Below, in pieces: positions 43,407-52,864 of a DNA stretch of 64,000 bases. Where the stretch lies: contig NZ_JAKOGG010000002.1 in the NCBI RefSeq assembly GCF_022321485.1, positions 372,001 to 436,000 of the forward strand, given 5' to 3'. The position numbers were made by a program, and so were the translations under genes. This stretch comes from Shewanella electrica. Lineage in GTDB: Bacteria; Pseudomonadota; Gammaproteobacteria; Enterobacterales; Shewanellaceae. Below the pieces are notes generated by a model. That model searched no databases and was not told where the DNA came from. It saw only the letters and a program-made list of their open reading frames with translations. The stretch's first letter is position 1. Each line of letters begins with the position of its first letter.

Positions 43407-44624
43407 GTGCGTGACAGTGTTTGGAAATGGCAGCTGGTGGACGATATCCGCCAGATTGATGCAGCAACTTGGGATGATGTGATGCAGCCCGACACGCCGT
43501 TTAATTGCCATAGCTTTTTGTGCGCACTAGAGCAGAGCGGTTGCGCCAGCGCCGATAGTGGTTGGCTGCCAATGCATTTGGTGCTGTATCAACAGGATGA
43601 GTTGGTGGCTGTGCTGCCGCTGTATCGCAAACTGCATTCGTACGGTGAATACGTGTTTGATTGGGCATGGGCTGATGCCTATGAGCGTTATCAGTTGGCC
43701 TATTATCCTAAGCTTGTCACCGCGATGCCATTTACGCCTGCCACCGGCGTGCGTTTGGGTATTAAACAAGGTGTGGATCGGCAGACCGTATTTAGCTTAA
43801 TCATCCAAGTGTTGCAAAGCGAGTTGGTGGAGCACTCCAGCTGGCATGGGTTATTTATGACCGAGGCCGAATCGCTTGAATGGCAACAGGCAAGCCTGCA
43901 GCCCGCAACCATGCGCGCGTCAACTGATGCGCCAACGCAGCAAGCCCGACTATTGCCGCGCCAAGGCTGCCAATATCACTGGCATAATCGGCAGTATCAG
44001 TCGTTTGACGATTTTCTCGAGCAATTAACCTCCTCAAAGCGCAAAAATATCCGCAAAGAGCGGCGCCAAGTGGCCGAGTGGGATTATCGTTGGCGCAGTG
44101 GCTCGGAGATTAGCGCCGCCGTGTGGCAACGGTTTTTTCTGTGTTATCGCATGACTTATCTCAAACGTTCCGGCCATGGCGGCTACCTGAATCAAGCATT
44201 TTTTCAATCGTTGTCTGAATTCATGGCTGATAGCGTCAAGCTGCTACTGGTATGTGCCCATGGCGATGAAGATGCACAAGCGGTCGCCTGTGCGTTGTAT
44301 TTTCATGCCCCTGACAGTGACACCTTGTACGGCCGCTACTGGGGCTGCCTTGAAGAGTATGATGGTTTACACTTTGAAACCTGTTATTACCGCGGTATTG
44401 ATTACTGCATTACGCACCAATTGGCGTGTTTTAATGCGGGCGCGCAGGGGGAACATAAAGTGCTGCGTGGTTTTGAACCGGTGATAACTTACTCGTGGCA
44501 CTTGATTGCCGAGCCCGCTTTTGAGCAGGCGATCAGTGAGTTTTGCCAAGCTGAGATTAAGCAGAATCAAACCTATATGCTGCAATTAGTAGCTGCGCTG
44601 CCGTACAAGCAGACAGCGAGTTAA
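43407..44624 (+). CDS. FemAB-like (DUF482-type) peptidoglycan/GNAT-fold protein
   Basis: 405-residue cytoplasmic protein of the FemAB-like group with the GNAT fold. Recognisable segments are 'HSFLCALEQSGCA', 'LPLYRKLHSYGEYVFDWAWADAYER', 'SSKRKNIRKERRQV' and 'FNAGAQGEHKVLRGFEPVITYS'. Some relatives add amino acids to peptidoglycan, but for this branch the reaction is unproven. It starts with GTG at 43407. A creA-like gene follows 11 bp later on the same strand, so the two are probably one operon. Confidence 0.85.
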   Translation: MRDSVWKWQLVDDIRQIDAATWDDVMQPDTPFNCHSFLCALEQSGCASADSGWLPMHLVLYQQDELVAVLPLYRKLHSYGEYVFDWAWADAYERYQLAYYPKLVTAMPFTPATGVRLGIKQGVDRQTVFSLIIQVLQSELVEHSSWHGLFMTEAESLEWQQASLQPATMRASTDAPTQQARLLPRQGCQYHWHNRQYQSFDDFLEQLTSSKRKNIRKERRQVAEWDYRWRSGSEISAAVWQRFFLCYRMTYLKRSGHGGYLNQAFFQSLSEFMADSVKLLLVCAHGDEDAQAVACALYFHAPDSDTLYGRYWGCLEEYDGLHFETCYYRGIDYCITHQLACFNAGAQGEHKVLRGFEPVITYSWHLIAEPAFEQAISEFCQAEIKQNQTYMLQLVAALPYKQTAS

Positions 44625-44635
44625 CAAGGATATTT

Positions 44636-45109
44636 ATGAACAACAAACTTTGGAGCGTGCCGTTACTGATATTGACGCTAGCGGGTTGTGGCGATGATGT
44701 CGGTAAAGTGAGTTTAGGCTGGTTTACCACCAAAGATGTGGTGGTGGATGCGGTGACCGATCCAAAAATTGCTGGGGTGACTTGCCATATTAGTCGTGTT
44801 GAAGCCAATCTCGACTTGGCTGATCCATCGGATATGAGCATTGCTTGTCGGCAAACTGGTGAGATCACCGTGGCGGATATCGCCAGCATTGATAAGAGTA
44901 AATCGGGCGAGGTGGTGTTTAAAGAATCGCTCAGTATTTTATTTAAAAGCCTGAAAGTTCGCCGCATCTACGATGCTGAGCATCAAACCTTGATCTATCT
45001 GTCGTACTCCACCAAAGAGACCAATGGCAGCCATAAACATTCGTTGTCCACCGTGCCGTTATGGGGCACTAAAGCATGGCAGCAACTACCCGTTCAGCCG
45101 AGTAAATAA
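44636..45109 (+). CDS. creA: CreA-family lipoprotein
   Basis: 157-residue envelope protein of the CreA family, whose function is unknown. The lipobox 'LTLAGC' (Cys18) suggests a lipid anchor, unlike E. coli CreA with a normal signal peptide. Conserved parts match E. coli CreA from memory: 'VEA..DPKIAGVTCHISR', 'SIACRQTGEI', 'GEVVFKE', 'LVFKSLKV'-like 'LFKSLKVRRIYDAE' and 'LIYLSYS'. It follows the FemAB-like gene in a probable operon and ends at a terminator. Confidence 0.88.
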   Translation: MNNKLWSVPLLILTLAGCGDDVGKVSLGWFTTKDVVVDAVTDPKIAGVTCHISRVEANLDLADPSDMSIACRQTGEITVADIASIDKSKSGEVVFKESLSILFKSLKVRRIYDAEHQTLIYLSYSTKETNGSHKHSLSTVPLWGTKAWQQLPVQPSK

Positions 45110-45127
45110 TCCGTATATTGAGAGACC

Positions 45128-45159
45128 ATAAAAAAACAGCAGCTGAAGAGCTGCTGTTT
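45128..45159. terminator. Bidirectional terminator
   Basis: AAACAGCAGCT (45134-45144) and AGCTGCTGTTT (45149-45159) form an 11-bp stem around GAAG. An A-run precedes it, so on the minus strand a T-run follows and it ends the carboxylesterase gene; on the plus strand it ends creA. Confidence 0.88.
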
Positions 45160-45173
45160 CTCCTAGCGCGAGG

Positions 45174-46706
45174 TTATTGTTCCGCTAACTCACTGATCAA
45201 ATCCAACTGTGCTTGTTGCGGATCGGTGATGCTTTTAATCTGTGCGGCACCTTCTGGCGCAATCCATAAAATTTGGTCAGCTTTGGCATCATGCTGCTGC
45301 CATTGTGGTAGCTGGTCGCCATTGGGATTGCCAGTTTTGGCAAAGTTAACCCAATAGTGCAGTAGGGTATCGGCCACTTGCTGATCTGCTGGGGTCACTT
45401 TATCGCCGTAGGCGGCAGCAATGGTATTAAACACAAAGGGAATGTCGCTGGCGTGCAATGCACCCGGCCATTTGCCTTGATTGGCGCTGGCCACATAGCC
45501 GAAACGGAACTGCCATACGGGTAAATCGTTGGCGGCAAACGTGCGTGCAACATAACGCGCTGGCTCAATCATCGCTTGTTGAGTAGCGATTTGACCCGCC
45601 ACGGCCATAGGTGGCAAGTCGGCAGGGTAGGCTTTATCTGCGGCCGCGGCTTTATCCCCAAACACTGACAAAGCATCCGCACGCGTTGCTACTTTGCGGT
45701 TAACAAAACCGATATCGGCATCCGTTGCACCCACCATCAATGGCATGCGGGCAAAAGCGCCTTTGCTGAACGCGGTTGTCAGCGGTTGCTCAATCACTTG
45801 ACCATCAATCATCGGGCCACTGTACGTTGCGGCATTTTCTGGCAGGTTGAACAGCCCTAAGTTGCCGACGAGTTTATCCACGGGTAGCGCGCGTAATTTT
45901 GCCAGCGCAGCGGCGTCAGTACCTTCAATGCCGACAGATTTAGCAAAGGTCTCGCCCTGTTGCTTGGCTTGTTGCCAGCTTTCTAGCCCCAGCATCACAT
46001 CGCGACCGCCACCTGATTGGATAATCGCGCGGTTAAACAAATCGCGACCAAAGCGGCTGGTGAGCAGAATATTGACTGACATACCGCCAGCAGATTCGCC
46101 AAACACGGTAACGTTACGCGGGTCGCCACCAAATTGAATGATGTTGTCTTGCACCCAGCGCAGCGCCTTAATCTGGTCCATCAGACCGTAGTTGCCTTTA
46201 AACAGATTGCCTTCCAGCGAAGAGTGGGCGAAGAAGCCTAAGCGTCCCATGCGGTAGTCAAAACTGACTAAAATCACACCGGCTTTGGCAAACTCTTGGC
46301 CGTGGTATACATCGGTGGCTGCACTGTCCATCACAAAACCACCACCGTGGATCCATACCATTACCGGCAGTGGCCCTTTGGCGTTGTTTGGTCGCCAAAT
46401 ATTCATGGTGAGGCAGTCTTCGCTAAATTCACGAATAAAGCCCTTTGTCGGTGTTTGCATACATGACGGGCCAAACTCGGTGGTTTGCTTAATGCCACGC
46501 CAAGGTGTTGCCGACAATGGACGTTGCCAGCGCAACTCGCCTACTGGCGGTTTAGCGTAGGGAATACCAAGAAAGGTATCGACATTTTGCTCGGTAAAAC
46601 CCTGAATACGACCCGCTTGGGTTTGTACAATTGGGCCATTTTGTGCGGTGGCTGACAGTTGAAAAAATAATGCACAAAGGGCAATAACCCCATGTAAAAG
46701 TTTCAT
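45174..46706 (-). CDS. Secreted type-B carboxylesterase/lipase
   Basis: 510-residue alpha/beta hydrolase of the type-B carboxylesterase family. A signal peptide (to about residue 21, 'FQLSATAQ') precedes 'GIPYAKPPVGELRW', the oxyanion motif 'HGGGF' (from His120) and the nucleophile elbow 'GESAGG' with Ser205; the acid and His lie in 'ATDADIGF' and 'ALHASDIPFVF'. It would hydrolyse carboxylic esters in the periplasm or outside. GAGG about 6 nt upstream supports the start at 46706. The gene is monocistronic. Confidence 0.9.
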   Translation of the reverse strand: MKLLHGVIALCALFFQLSATAQNGPIVQTQAGRIQGFTEQNVDTFLGIPYAKPPVGELRWQRPLSATPWRGIKQTTEFGPSCMQTPTKGFIREFSEDCLTMNIWRPNNAKGPLPVMVWIHGGGFVMDSAATDVYHGQEFAKAGVILVSFDYRMGRLGFFAHSSLEGNLFKGNYGLMDQIKALRWVQDNIIQFGGDPRNVTVFGESAGGMSVNILLTSRFGRDLFNRAIIQSGGGRDVMLGLESWQQAKQQGETFAKSVGIEGTDAAALAKLRALPVDKLVGNLGLFNLPENAATYSGPMIDGQVIEQPLTTAFSKGAFARMPLMVGATDADIGFVNRKVATRADALSVFGDKAAAADKAYPADLPPMAVAGQIATQQAMIEPARYVARTFAANDLPVWQFRFGYVASANQGKWPGALHASDIPFVFNTIAAAYGDKVTPADQQVADTLLHYWVNFAKTGNPNGDQLPQWQQHDAKADQILWIAPEGAAQIKSITDPQQAQLDLISELAEQ

Positions 46707-46792
46707 AAACGCCTCTTGATGAGTCTGTTTGTGGGTGAACAGCAAAGGCAGATGCGCGAAGAATTGCTGCTTGAGTTAAATCAGTGCCGCAA

Positions 46793-47434
46793 TTAACTGC
46801 GGCTGGCTAAGGCCAACTTAACGCCGAGAGAGATAAACAGCGTGCCCAGCACTTTGTTGAGTATCGCGGTAATTTTGCCATTACTTTTGATTTTTTGGCG
46901 AGCAATTGCTGTCAGTCCTACCAAAATATGGCAATAAATCAGGCTATTGATACAAAAAATCAGCCCAAGGATGACAAAGGCGAGCGCTTTGTGGCTGGCG
47001 TCATGCGCAATAAATTGTGGTACAAAGGCCAAGAAGAACAGCGCCACTTTGGGGTTGAGTGCGTTGGTCATAAACCCTTGTAGATACATTTGCCGATAGC
47101 TTTGGCTGGCGTTAACCGTGGGGGCGCTAGTGCCAGTATCGCTGCTCGCTTTGCTAAGCAAGGCTTTTACGCCCATGTAGATAAGGTAAGCTCCACCAGC
47201 GATTTTGATCACGGTAAACGCTAACGCTGAGCTGGCTAGCAACGCCGATAACCCCAGTGCCGCTGCGACAATATGCACAAACATACCGCTGCAAATGCCC
47301 AATGTGGTGACGCTACCTGCCCGCCAGCCGCGGGCGCCCGTTTTTGCCATGATCAGTAATGAATCTGGCCCCGGGGCGAGATTGAGCAGAAAACCCGACA
47401 AAATGAATAACGCCAGATCATGAATACCAAACAT
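46793..47434 (-). CDS. LysE/RhtB-family exporter
   Basis: 213-residue inner-membrane exporter of the LysE/RhtB family with about six helices. 'LNLAPGPDSLLIMAKTGARGWRAGSVTTLGICSG' is the family's N-terminal signature and 'GFMTNALNPKVALFFLAFVPQF' its central one. Such proteins export amino acids or homoserine lactones; the substrate here is unknown. ATG at 47434 has AAGGA 7 nt upstream. It lies 22 bp after an aspartate/glutamate racemase gene, so amino-acid handling links the two. Confidence 0.9.
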   Translation of the reverse strand: MFGIHDLALFILSGFLLNLAPGPDSLLIMAKTGARGWRAGSVTTLGICSGMFVHIVAAALGLSALLASSALAFTVIKIAGGAYLIYMGVKALLSKASSDTGTSAPTVNASQSYRQMYLQGFMTNALNPKVALFFLAFVPQFIAHDASHKALAFVILGLIFCINSLIYCHILVGLTAIARQKIKSNGKITAILNKVLGTLFISLGVKLALASRS

Positions 47435-47456
47435 CACATCGTCCTTAATTGAGTGA

Positions 47457-48158
47457 TTAAGATGATTTGCTCAAGGCAAAGTTTACCGCGCAGGTTGCAT
47501 GAATCGCCGTGGTGTCCAGCAGTGGAATCGCATGATCGCATTGCTGTAATAACATGCCAATTTCGGTACAACCGAGAATAACCGCTTCAGCACCATTTGC
47601 CACTAACTGATCGATAATGTCGAGAAATTGCTGTTTGGAGGCGGCATTGATCTTACCGAGGCACAGCTCTTGATAAATCACTTGATGGATCAAGGCACGT
47701 TGTTCGGCGGCGGGGATTATAACCTCAATAGCAAACTTGTCTTGTAAGCGCTGTTTATAAAAAGGTTGTTCCATGGTGAAGTTGGTACCGAGCAGTGCCA
47801 CTTTTTTCAATTGTCGGCGCTGGATCTCCGCGCCTGTGGCATCGGCAATGTGCAGCAGTGGAATCGTTAAGCTGGCTTCAATCTCGTCGGCGACTTTGTG
47901 TATGGTGTTGCTACAAATGACGAGTGCATCGGCTCCCGCCGCTTGAACTTGTAGGGCGGCATTTATCAATAGTTGGCTGAGTTGCCGCCAATCACCTTGG
48001 TGTTGCAGTTCGGCAATGGGCGCGAAATCGACACTGACCATTGCGACTTTGGCAGAATGTAAGCCGCCAAGTTGTTGTTTTATTCCCTCATTAATCTGTT
48101 GGTAGTAATGTTGGGTACTTTCCCAGCTCATTCCTCCGAGTAAACCGATGGTTTTCAT
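47457..48158 (-). CDS. Aspartate/glutamate racemase-family protein
   Basis: 233-residue cofactor-independent amino-acid racemase of the aspartate/glutamate racemase family (YgeA-like). It has the N-terminal 'IGLLGGMSWEST' and the two catalytic cysteines Cys82 ('VICSNTIH') and Cys197 ('ILGCTEI'). The substrate specificity, aspartate or a wider range, cannot be told from sequence. The start at 48158 fits the family, and 22 extra residues of open frame upstream do not. It is probably cotranscribed with the downstream LysE exporter gene. Confidence 0.9.
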   Translation of the reverse strand: MKTIGLLGGMSWESTQHYYQQINEGIKQQLGGLHSAKVAMVSVDFAPIAELQHQGDWRQLSQLLINAALQVQAAGADALVICSNTIHKVADEIEASLTIPLLHIADATGAEIQRRQLKKVALLGTNFTMEQPFYKQRLQDKFAIEVIIPAAEQRALIHQVIYQELCLGKINAASKQQFLDIIDQLVANGAEAVILGCTEIGMLLQQCDHAIPLLDTTAIHATCAVNFALSKSS

Positions 48159-48263
48159 ATGCTTGTCCCTAAGAATGCAACAACATGGTGTAGGGCGTCT
48201 ATGTTGACACGGATCTGGCGTCACGTCATGGCATCTATGCGGTCGGGCGGGGTGGGAGGAGGT

Positions 48264-48569
48264 TTAATCACCGTGTTGTAACAGACTAAGCCACTTGTCG
48301 GTGTCGGCAATAATGAACTGGTAGGTTTCACCACTGTTCAGCTCGATCTCTAAGGCGCTCTGTAATCGACTGGTAATGGTATGTTCACGAAAGATATTGC
48401 GCCGGACGCTGCGGATGTCGTCGCGGTCGAGAAAGTAGGGACCAAAGCCGACTTGTTTATTCAGCGGTTCAAAGGTCAACTGTTTACCGTTAATGGTGAG
48501 TCTACCATCTGAACGTGCGACACCGACTTGGATGGTAGCTAGGGCACTGCAGGCTTTAGTCGTCTCCAT
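48264..48569 (-). CDS. Hypothetical protein
   Basis: 101-residue soluble protein, possibly a small PH/GRAM-like beta fold ('VGVARSDGRLTINGKQLTFEPLNK', 'YFLDRDDIRSVRR'). I do not recognise a family with certainty. The start at 48569 is chosen because AAGGA is 9 nt upstream; the ATG at 48581 abuts that site. The next gene on this strand starts 105 bp further on and encodes the racemase. Confidence 0.5.
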   Translation of the reverse strand: METTKACSALATIQVGVARSDGRLTINGKQLTFEPLNKQVGFGPYFLDRDDIRSVRRNIFREHTITSRLQSALEIELNSGETYQFIIADTDKWLSLLQHGD

Positions 48570-48826
48570 AATCAACATTCCTTGTTGGGTTGGGCAATGA
48601 AACACTATAAAACTAGCCTTGTACGTTAAGGCCTGCCAGTTTTCAACGTTTATACCTTAGGAGAATAGTGCTGTAACAAGTTGGACAAAAATCATTCATA
48701 TGTTGCCTGCATATACCGAGGAATCTGCGGTATATATTCAACAAAGCTGAATTTCACGTCAGCGGATGTTTTGTCGTGATAAGACGCACAATTGGCACGC
48801 GTTTGCAGCCTTCGGAACGATAAGTA

Positions 48827-49039
48827 TCATTCACCGTCGATCAACTCACATGGGATAGTGCCCAAGTAAAAGTAGTATCCTGCCGGGCCTAAGATGAAGC
48901 TGAGCAGTGTCCAACTTGTACGCCTTTTGGGGTCGATCACCGATGTTGAGTTTAATGCTTTCCAAGCAAATGCCAGATGTAAAATCATCAAGGTGATAAC
49001 ACCTACCAACAGCCCAATATCAAACATAATGCCATCCAT
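48827..49039 (-). CDS. Small membrane protein, unknown
   Basis: 70-residue protein with two hydrophobic helices (about residues 6-25 and 43-58) and a 'GPAGYYFYLGTIP' loop that resembles small phospholipase-D-nuclease N-terminal-like proteins. No catalytic residues are apparent. No clear ribosome-binding site is seen before either candidate ATG (49039 or 49027). It is probably a single-gene unit. Confidence 0.5.
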   Translation of the reverse strand: MDGIMFDIGLLVGVITLMILHLAFAWKALNSTSVIDPKRRTSWTLLSFILGPAGYYFYLGTIPCELIDGE

Positions 49040-49238
49040 GATTCAATTAAGTCAGAGTGTACAACTGCGAAAGTTATTGTAGGTACTCTGGTACTTAATT
49101 ATTTGATATAACTCAAAATAACCCTAATGCTAAAAAGATGTAAACAACAGATGTGATATTGCTCAAACGTTTGCATATAATTTATACGATTTAACCATAA
49201 GGTGTGCTTTTTGTGCTAAGGGCGTCTTAACGCGGAGA

Positions 49239-49272
49239 AACATCAGCCATAAAGTGAGTTATGGCTGATGTT
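49239..49272 (-). terminator. Terminator after the large TonB receptor gene
   Basis: AACATCAGCCATAA (49239-49252) and TTATGGCTGATGTT (49259-49272) form a perfect 14-bp stem, followed on the minus strand by TCTCCG. It lies 18 bp past the receptor stop. Confidence 0.85.
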
Positions 49273-49290
49273 GGGGCTGGCAACTAAAGC

Positions 49291-52152
49291 TTAGAAGCTA
49301 AAGCTGGCAGAGGTGTAGAAGTAGCGGCCAACGTTGTCGTACATGGCCGAAGAGGCACTTGTGCCGATAGTACCGAAAGGCAGTGACTTGTCGAATACGT
49401 TATCCACGCCGAATTTCAGCCCTAAGCCATTATCAAATTTATAGCCGATGGCCATTTCACTGATAACGTAAGTGCCGTAGTCCATCACGTTGCTTGGGTT
49501 AGCGTTGCGCGCCAGCGATTGAGCAGAGTATAAGTCCACTTTCTGCATGTAGCGGGTACGCCAAGTGGCTTCCCAGTTATCACGGTCATACTTCAGGCTT
49601 AAATTACTTTGCCAATCTGGCAGACCTGCTGTGCCTGCAAAGTCTTCGTAGCTGCTTGGGTCATTTTGGAAACTGTATTGGCGATTGCGAATAAGTTTTG
49701 TGGCGATCAAGCCAGAGGTCAATTCACCGCCCAATAGATCAAAACTATAGCGTACGTCGAAATCTACACCGCTGGCTTCCAACTTCGCCAAGTTCATTGA
49801 TTGAACGACGATATTGTTAATTTGATGGTTATCTGGGTTGCGTGAGATCAAGGCACAGTATTGGTTGTTGATACCAGTTTCTGAATCCAAGCACTTATCG
49901 AGAATATCCTGCGCATCGATGCTGCTGATGGCGTCATCAATGGTGATATCCCAGTAGTCTACTGTCAGAGCTAAGTTATCAATAAAGCTAGGTTGATATA
50001 CCAGACCCAAGGTGAAACTTTTAGATTTCTCAGGATTAAGATCGCGGTTACCGCTGCTTACTCCTTCGAGGGTGCTACTGTCATAGGCGGAGTTGAAATC
50101 AGCTGGCACACCTAAAGCGGCACAGTTGGCGGCGCGAGTGCTGGAGTTATCTAGCTCATTTAACCGATCTAACCGGCAAGAATCTTTCACTTGGAAGAAA
50201 TCTTGGCTGGCTGCGCCATAAAGTTCACTGATGTTTGGTGCACGAATCGCGCGGGCATAGGTACTACGCATACGCAGTTCGTCGTTAATTTCCCAACTCA
50301 AACCCGCTTTCCACGTAGTGGCGTCGCCGATAGTGCTGTAATCGGCGTAACGACCGGCTAAGTCCAGATCCAGTTGGCGGATCAGCGGCAAATCTGACAG
50401 CAATGGCACTGACAGTTCAGCAAACACTTCTTTGACGTTAAATGAGCCTACATCATTGCCCAACGCATTAAAGAAGGTTTTTTTATCGTAATCTGGCTCT
50501 TTGGTTTCGCTTTGTTCTTTGCGGTATTCAACACCGGCTGAGAAGCCAACGAAGCCAGCAGGCAATTCAAACAGGGATGAATTGGCAACACTGCCACTCA
50601 ATACTGTCTGTTTGATGGTTGAGGTGCCGGTTAAATCGACGTTGATGTAATCAATCGCGGCTCGGCTAGGTGCACCAAAACCAAAGATATTGATCGGGGT
50701 ACAACCCTCGGCGCGGGCTGTTGCACTGCGGCATACCGCATTGCCATCAGCATCGCGTACTGAGTCCAATGCATATTGGTAGTTTTGATAGATCAGGTTA
50801 TTTTTGTTGGTACGTTCAAGGTCAGTTTGACCATACACTGCATAGATATCGTAATCCCAATCTTCGCCAATTAGGCCTTTGACACCTAAAACATAACGTT
50901 GAGTTTCACGCGTATCATCTTCAATACGCACTCCGGCGTCAGTCATGAAGCGGTTAACAACAAAAGAGTCGACGTTTTGTGATTGCATCAAATCACGCAG
51001 TTCGGGAGTAACAAACGCGTTATCGATCGATACGGTATTTTTGGGGTTGCCAAAAAAGTATGCTGGTTGACCACTATTGGAAGCTTCAGTGCGAGAGTAT
51101 TTCGCTTCGAAGTAGACACTATCTTCGGTGGTGATGTCGTAGTTAGTTTTAAAGTTCAGGTTGTAGCGGTCAAACTTAGGTTGCAACTCATTGAATTGTT
51201 TTATATTGATTGAGTCACAATCTGTACAGAAATTGCTGTACTGGTTCGAGCCTAAATCAACGCGCGAGAATGAACCATCACGGTTAAAACGTTTCCAATA
51301 ATCTGAATCACTTAATTGGAAACGGCCATCATTTCCCATGGTGTAGTAACCAGAATTCGGTGTGCGGATCATATCTGGGTTACTTGGGTCGTTGTCGTCG
51401 ACGCGGCCTTCGGCATTGTTTGCCATGTTCGCATATGAGGTTTTGGTTGCGTCGCGATCCATCGCTCCCAGAGCATTTTGACCAGAGTATTCTGCGGCAA
51501 ATGCCACATTGCCGCGGCCACCATCGATATCTTGACCGTAAGAGATTGAGAAACGTTTTTTACGGAAATCGCTGTCATCGGCGGTACCGATGGAAGCATT
51601 GATATCAAGACCCGTGATATTTTTCTTCAGGATGAAGTTAACCACACCAGTAACTGCATCTGCACCATAAATAGCCGATGCGCCACCAGTGATGATTTCA
51701 ACGCGTTCGATCCACGCACTAGGAATAGTGTTAACGTCAACCGCTGAAGTGCCTTTTTGGCTGGATACGTGACGTTTGCCATTCACCAATACCAAGGTAC
51801 GAGATGTCCCCAAGTTCCGCAGATCTAGCAGGTTCAATCCCGCAGTACCGATGGAGCTACCACCTGAACTAGCCAGCGACATAGTGCTGCCTAACGCTGG
51901 CAGTTGGTTCAGTGCTTCACCGATGTTGGTTACACCGCTACCTAACAGTTCTTCACCGGTGACCATGGTTACTGGTGTAGGCGCATAGGCGTTTTCGCGG
52001 GCAATACGAGAACCTGTGACTTCAATGCGTTCATAGGTCTGTTTATCATTATTTGCAGCGGCATCTTCGGCTGCGACAGCAGATGTGGACAGTACTGCGG
52101 AGCCTAATAAAGACAGCGCAATAACTTCTGCTAGACGAGATTTACTCGGCAT
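49291..52152 (-). CDS. Large TonB-dependent receptor
   Basis: 953-residue outer-membrane receptor. Its signal peptide ('LSLLGSAVLSTSAVAA') is followed by 'ERIEVTGSRIARENAYAPTPV', a plug start typical of the large Xanthomonas/Alteromonad receptors for peptides or sugars, then a plug with 'GGASAIYGADAVTGVVNFIL' and a barrel ending in 'SASFSF'. Start at 52152 has GGGAG just upstream; the longer frame to 52215 lacks a signal peptide. The ligand is unknown. It is flanked by a terminator and a long T-rich spacer, so it is a single-gene unit. Confidence 0.93.
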   Translation of the reverse strand: MPSKSRLAEVIALSLLGSAVLSTSAVAAEDAAANNDKQTYERIEVTGSRIARENAYAPTPVTMVTGEELLGSGVTNIGEALNQLPALGSTMSLASSGGSSIGTAGLNLLDLRNLGTSRTLVLVNGKRHVSSQKGTSAVDVNTIPSAWIERVEIITGGASAIYGADAVTGVVNFILKKNITGLDINASIGTADDSDFRKKRFSISYGQDIDGGRGNVAFAAEYSGQNALGAMDRDATKTSYANMANNAEGRVDDNDPSNPDMIRTPNSGYYTMGNDGRFQLSDSDYWKRFNRDGSFSRVDLGSNQYSNFCTDCDSINIKQFNELQPKFDRYNLNFKTNYDITTEDSVYFEAKYSRTEASNSGQPAYFFGNPKNTVSIDNAFVTPELRDLMQSQNVDSFVVNRFMTDAGVRIEDDTRETQRYVLGVKGLIGEDWDYDIYAVYGQTDLERTNKNNLIYQNYQYALDSVRDADGNAVCRSATARAEGCTPINIFGFGAPSRAAIDYINVDLTGTSTIKQTVLSGSVANSSLFELPAGFVGFSAGVEYRKEQSETKEPDYDKKTFFNALGNDVGSFNVKEVFAELSVPLLSDLPLIRQLDLDLAGRYADYSTIGDATTWKAGLSWEINDELRMRSTYARAIRAPNISELYGAASQDFFQVKDSCRLDRLNELDNSSTRAANCAALGVPADFNSAYDSSTLEGVSSGNRDLNPEKSKSFTLGLVYQPSFIDNLALTVDYWDITIDDAISSIDAQDILDKCLDSETGINNQYCALISRNPDNHQINNIVVQSMNLAKLEASGVDFDVRYSFDLLGGELTSGLIATKLIRNRQYSFQNDPSSYEDFAGTAGLPDWQSNLSLKYDRDNWEATWRTRYMQKVDLYSAQSLARNANPSNVMDYGTYVISEMAIGYKFDNGLGLKFGVDNVFDKSLPFGTIGTSASSAMYDNVGRYFYTSASFSF

Positions 52153-52864
52153 ATTCTCCCTCATGATTATTATTGGTATCAGTTGATCTGATTTGAAAAT
52201 ATCCAAAAGTCGCATGGATAAATAAAATAAGCTTGGGAATATAGCACTCGATATTAAAAAAACAATGGTGTCAAAGAGGGCTGTTTTTCATTTTTGAATT
52301 CGCGATAGCAAACGGTTGTAATAGCCATTTTTTGAGGTTTTAAAATTTTCATCGTTTCCATTTGTGGTGCTTTTTGAATTACTTGTTGCTTTTTGTGTAT
52401 ATTTTTTAACAATAGTTTTAGTTGTGACTTACAAGATGAGATTTGTGGTTTGTTGTTGATTTATTTTTTGTTTATAAGTGTTTAAATGTTGTTGGTTTAT
52501 GGTTTTATTTGTTCTCTTTGAAGATGAGATTTTTCTTAGATGAATCTGTTGAGTTGTTCATTTGTCTAGCAAGGTTTTTTAGCGCGTATTTCATGGGTAT
52601 TTAATCTATATTGTTGTTTTTAATGAGATTTGTGTGGTTTTACTATCTGAGCTTTGATATTGGTTATGAAATTAACAAATGCAATGTTGAAGAAATTTCA
52701 TAAAGAAAATATCGGTGGGGATTTTTGCAATTATTGATGGAAATCACAATTCATAACGGATTGGTAGGTGACGAATAAAAATATCGGTCACAGTATGGTT
52801 AATTAGTGAGCGTATTACCGTTTCATAATTAACCACCAATGAATATTTATATTTTCAAATTTTG
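52153..52864. other. 712-bp T-rich, very AT-rich spacer
   Basis: Long stretch between the divergently organised large TonB receptor gene (start at 52152) and the ppx stop at 52865. It is extremely rich in T's on the plus strand (many T-runs of 4-6), contains three AGATGAGATTT-type repeats (near 52434, 52522 and 52622), and has no convincing ORF on either strand. It probably holds the receptor promoter and regulatory region; the rest is of unknown role. Confidence 0.5.
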
